Under the pieces are notes generated by a model. It was not told the origin of the DNA. It did no database searches and saw nothing but the letters and a program-made list of their open reading frames with translations. Made by a program: the position numbers and the translations under genes. This document shows, one piece after another, positions 4,301 through 5,321 of a stretch of 5,321 nt of DNA. Source of the DNA: Pontiellaceae bacterium (GTDB lineage Bacteria; Verrucomicrobiota; Kiritimatiellia; Kiritimatiellales; Tichowtungiaceae); NCBI GenBank assembly GCA_029934215.1, contig JAOZMR010000206.1, forward strand, positions 1-5,321, given 5' to 3'. How positions within the stretch are numbered: position 1 is the stretch's first letter; every line of letters starts with the position of its first letter.

Positions 4301-5321
4301 GTGGATTTACAACGCAAAAACCCCAAACCAGATAATAGTTGGGAAACGGCATTAGAAATCTCAATAGGCAGCCAAACCAATGCCACAAAATACAACGATA
4401 CCAGTGACCAAAACGGTCAAGGCAATATCGCTGTAGAAAGCACGTTAGGGAATCAAGACTATATCTGTGTCAAGAACGCCCATACACTCGCTAACAAAAT
4501 AGAAGCTCCAATTGACATCAACAACATTGTTGACTTTGGAACCTTACTCGAAGGCGATAGCAATGGTGATAATGTCTTATCTGTAAATGACTTCAGCCAA
4601 GTATTCCAAAGTAAAGGCAAATGTACTGATGATACAGGCTTTAATGCCAATGCTGATTTTAACGTAGATGGTTGCGTTACGATGGATGATGCCAAATTCC
4701 TAAAAGAATCACCTATTGGCAATTTGGGCAAAACTTCCGCATGTACTTGGAATAGTAGTCTAAGTATGCTAAGACGAGGAACACGCGATGGTAAGAGTGC
4801 AGTCACACTGGGTACAACTACCATTCCAACTGGTTTAACGGTTGGCGATACTTTTGACTATGTGATTAAAGTTCAAGCCGGTACGCAATTGGTAGATACT
4901 ACTGGTGCTTATCTCAACTTTGATCCCAAACTGCTAAAAGTGAATACCATATTGCAGGGAGAAACTTTTGACTTCGTGTTGCAAAGCAGTTTTGACAATG
5001 AACTGGGCAATATTGACTTTGCCGCTGGTGTTTGGGATCACGAAATACCCAAAGGTACGTTTACACTCGTCACGATAAACTTCACCGTGTTAAGTGTAGG
5101 TGGTGAAGAAACGCTATCCTTCAACACAACCGGTAATCGTGTGACTACAACCGTGTCAGGTGGTAGTTCAGTCACGGCACAAGATGAAAGTGGCGAACCT
5201 GTGATTGAAGAGATAGAAGAACCTGTAATTGAAGAACCCACAGGAAACTACACCGCCTCTGGCATAATCCGCGACAAAGAAGGCAATCCAATTGCAGGTG
5301 TTAATGTACAAGTAGGCGATA
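1073..5321 (+). CDS. Giant multidomain secreted/surface protein: LRR, beta-helix, cohesin-like, dockerin-like; 3' end beyond window
   Basis: One unbroken frame of 1416 codons runs to the window edge without a stop. Order: N-terminal extension with signal-peptide-like core (80-99); Cys-containing LRR N-cap, TECEALVALYDSTDGDNW to CSWYGVTC (111-148); 13 leucine-rich repeats (163-473); linker with C499, C522, C526; right-handed beta-helix (533-934); cohesin-like domain (940-1071); beta-sandwich-like segment (1075-1160); dockerin-type calcium loops (1162-1206); second cohesin-like domain (about 1229-1370); linker PVIEEIEEPVIEEP (1376-1389); and the start of a carboxypeptidase-regulatory-like domain (from 1391). 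No catalytic residues are recognised. LRRs and beta-helices bind proteins or glycans, so a surface adhesion or binding role is inferred. The first 100 codons are richer in G+C than the rest. Anchoring is unknown because the C-terminus is absent. The gene is divergent from the KilA-N gene. Confidence 0.95.
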   Translation, partial: MSTRYKRTNWVRRLEDFSSGCSSGFGLGQCLIAGILAIFSGISRLLPVTRWLSVILSPDVPVVSTTGASSLKSPASIWRGVVFVASVVGLMAMGRGAWAFSCSDVTEIPKTECEALVALYDSTDGDNWKYNTAWKVTNTPCSWYGVTCSDGNITQLVLSINQLSGTIPSELGNLLNLTELTLYRNRLSGTIPPELGKLVNLTKLALYRNILSGTIPSELGNLVNLTELTLYKNQLSGTIPSTLGNLTNLTEITLYQNKLSGTIPSTLGNLTNLTEITLHQNKLSGTIPSDLGNLITLQRLSLSENQLSGTIPTELGNLTNLQELHLYVNQLTGTIPPELGNLINLQELSLGYNQLTGNIPPELGDLINLQELHLGGNQLNGNIPPKLDNLINLQRLSLSSNQLGGPIPTELGNLTNLQGLYLNENQLNGTIPSELGNLNLQWLDLTDNQLSGPIPAELGNLTNLQWLNLTDNQLSGSLPLSLMNLNKLISFSFEKTELCEPVDTNFQTWLAGVVSFSTGVKCGEECTNTILNVSTGGSDTNGNGSESAPFATIQHAINTAKNCNIVLVQPGTYVENIKFNAKNITVKSTDGAEKTVIDGNKSGSVVVFKDYNYRDTTNKLNGFTLTNGQADEGGGIYCRNSSPIIENVIISNNSASHNGGGIQIRAGCDMSVINTTILGNQAPNGGGIYSISSSPTLETVTINGNSTTYGMEGGGGIHHDNYGFMKLTNVTISDNSSNERGGGLAVFGAMSLTNVTISNNSSDMSGGGIYKSNASEFTLKNVLVTDNSATDSGGGIAFSGSNNVNLMNITMSGNKATKGGGMYFSHSENLNLVNSILWNNSPQEIYFTDWEEPNINLSIAYSNVEGGQSGIVTNNNKGTVIWLDGNIDVDPLFENGYHLSDNSHLINAGTSENAPNTDIEGNPRDSKPDIGAYENASSQLKLSIEPSALQVCNGDSFDVIFQTMIEELQSVDTVAINLGFDPATLKFNSLTNSGVLDFEMTNKHDNGSIEFTAGVWDNPVPTQTFDMFTVNFTAQQATETTLTYDTSKSSLTSEGESILYFVENGQLTVSNCFGYQVDLQRKNPKPDNSWETALEISIGSQTNATKYNDTSDQNGQGNIAVESTLGNQDYICVKNAHTLANKIEAPIDINNIVDFGTLLEGDSNGDNVLSVNDFSQVFQSKGKCTDDTGFNANADFNVDGCVTMDDAKFLKESPIGNLGKTSACTWNSSLSMLRRGTRDGKSAVTLGTTTIPTGLTVGDTFDYVIKVQAGTQLVDTTGAYLNFDPKLLKVNTILQGETFDFVLQSSFDNELGNIDFAAGVWDHEIPKGTFTLVTINFTVLSVGGEETLSFNTTGNRVTTTVSGGSSVTAQDESGEPVIEEIEEPVIEEPTGNYTASGIIRDKEGNPIAGVNVQVGD
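1559..2491 (+). repeat. Thirteen tandem 72-nt leucine-rich-repeat units
   Basis: Residues 163-473 are 13 units of LxGxIPxxLGNLxNLxxLxLxxNx, twelve of 24 residues and one (unit 12, 427-449) of 23, lacking one residue in GNLxNL. A half unit (153-162) precedes and a diverged cap (474 on) follows. The consensus is the plant-type LRR with GxIP. Units 1-5 use NLTEL and LY-type cores; units 6-13 use NLQxL. Units 4 (1775-1846) and 5 (1847-1918) differ at only 3 of 72 bases, a sign of recent duplication. Conserved hydrophobic positions are kept in units 1-13, so the solenoid looks intact. Confidence 0.95.
2669..3874 (+). other. Right-handed beta-helix with choice-of-anchor-Q ending
   Basis: The region opens at residue 533 with VSTGGSDTNGNG then SAPFATIQHAI, the DUF1565-like entry of pectate-lyase-type helices, followed by VLVQPGTYVENI. 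Eight GGG-containing turns (GGGI, GGGL or GGGM) lie between about 633 and 822, most preceded by an 'NVTISNNS'-like strand. It closes with DPLFENGYHLSDNSHLINAG and GNPR...PDIGAYE (888-934), the choice-of-anchor-Q signature. Such helices occur in secreted surface proteins and polysaccharide-active enzymes. I see no catalytic set, so binding or structural use is more likely. Confidence 0.85.
3890..4285 (+). other. Cohesin-like domain 1
   Basis: Residues 940-1071 have cohesin-like layout: LKLSIEPS then VCNGDSFDVIFQ, VDTVAINLGFDPATLKF, and a late FTAGVWD (1011-1017) followed by a hydrophobic strand, FTVNFTA. The length, about 130 residues, suits the family. The second cohesin-like domain repeats the GVWD motif. 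Whether it binds dockerin is unknown; such domains in non-cellulosomal proteins often serve as generic beta-sandwiches. Confidence 0.65.
4556..4690 (+). other. Dockerin type I-like calcium-loop pair
   Basis: Two 12-residue EF-hand-like loops lie 33 residues apart: D1162-x-N-x-D1166-x-x-L-S-x-x-D1173 and D1195-x-N-x-D1199-x-x-V-T-x-x-D1206, with dockerin calcium ligands at positions 1, 3, 5, 9 and 12. VDFGTLLEGD directly precedes the first loop, as in known proteins where a beta-sandwich leads into a dockerin pair. C1184 (between the loops) and C1201 (in the second loop) are unusual and could form a disulfide. Calcium binding is inferred from the motif. Confidence 0.8.
4754..5182 (+). other. 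Cohesin-like domain 2
   Basis: Residues about 1228-1370 parallel the first cohesin-like domain: VGDTFDYVIKVQ, GAYLNFDPKLLKV, NIDFAAGVWD (1313-1322), then FTLVTINFTV. The order of strands and the AGVWD motif match residues 940-1071, pointing to internal duplication either side of the dockerin-like pair. Confidence 0.65.
5243..5321 (+). other. Start of carboxypeptidase-regulatory-like domain
   Basis: After the Glu/Pro linker (1376-1389) the frame reads GNYTASGIIRDKEGNPIAGV then NVQVGD, the usual opening of a carboxypeptidase-regulatory-like beta-sandwich (sG.V.D..G.pi.gv.V). The rest is beyond the window. Confidence 0.7.

Noticed and set aside
2771..5241. Several minus-strand open frames of 62-132 codons
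   Set aside because: All lie opposite recognised beta-helix, cohesin-like and dockerin-like coding sequence and show no domain of their own.

Overview
The window holds two divergent protein genes, both cut by the window edges, separated by about 700 bases of intergenic DNA rich in regulatory-looking structure. A KilA-N domain gene runs leftward from 355 off the left edge. A very large surface-protein gene runs rightward from 1073 off the right edge, with 1416 codons visible and no stop. Neither gene has an end in view, so full lengths and C-termini are unknown.

Organism: a bacterium, shown by Shine-Dalgarno sites, sigma70-type promoters and an export signal. The DNA is moderately AT-rich. 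AACTGAT heptamer arrays, 'GTIPxELGNL' leucine-rich repeats, a DUF1565/choice-of-anchor-Q beta-helix and cohesin/dockerin-type modules together recall large filamentous sulfur bacteria (Beggiatoa/Thiomargarita type, Thiotrichales) or filamentous cyanobacteria. This is a style-based inference and not a firm placement.

Layout: 1-355 (-) KilA-N gene; 362-496 (-) its ribosome site, a 63-nt leader with a perfect 9-bp closing stem, and a consensus TTGACA-17-TATAAT promoter; 494-512 an inverted repeat overlapping the -35 box; 533-617 heptamers plus the first copy of a leader element; 618-771 AT-rich with no gene seen; 772-933 a compact promoter / RBS / 22-codon ORF / palindrome cassette; 955-1060 heptamers plus the second copy of the leader element, ending in the ribosome site of the large gene; 1073-5321 the large gene.

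The large protein reads in order: a long basic, hydrophobic N-terminal extension ending in a signal-peptide-like segment (cleavage likely after Ala99); a cysteine-containing N-cap and 13 leucine-rich repeats of plant-like consensus (163-473); a Cys-rich linker; a right-handed beta-helix with eight GGG rungs ending in a choice-of-anchor-Q motif (about 533-934); a cohesin-like domain (940-1071); a beta-sandwich-like segment and a dockerin calcium-loop pair (1075-1206); a second cohesin-like domain (about 1229-1370); a Glu/Pro linker; and the start of a carboxypeptidase-regulatory-like domain. It is most likely a secreted or surface-displayed binding or adhesion protein. The KilA-N protein is a probable DNA-binding factor of phage ancestry. 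Nothing in the sequence ties the two genes functionally beyond sharing an upstream region.
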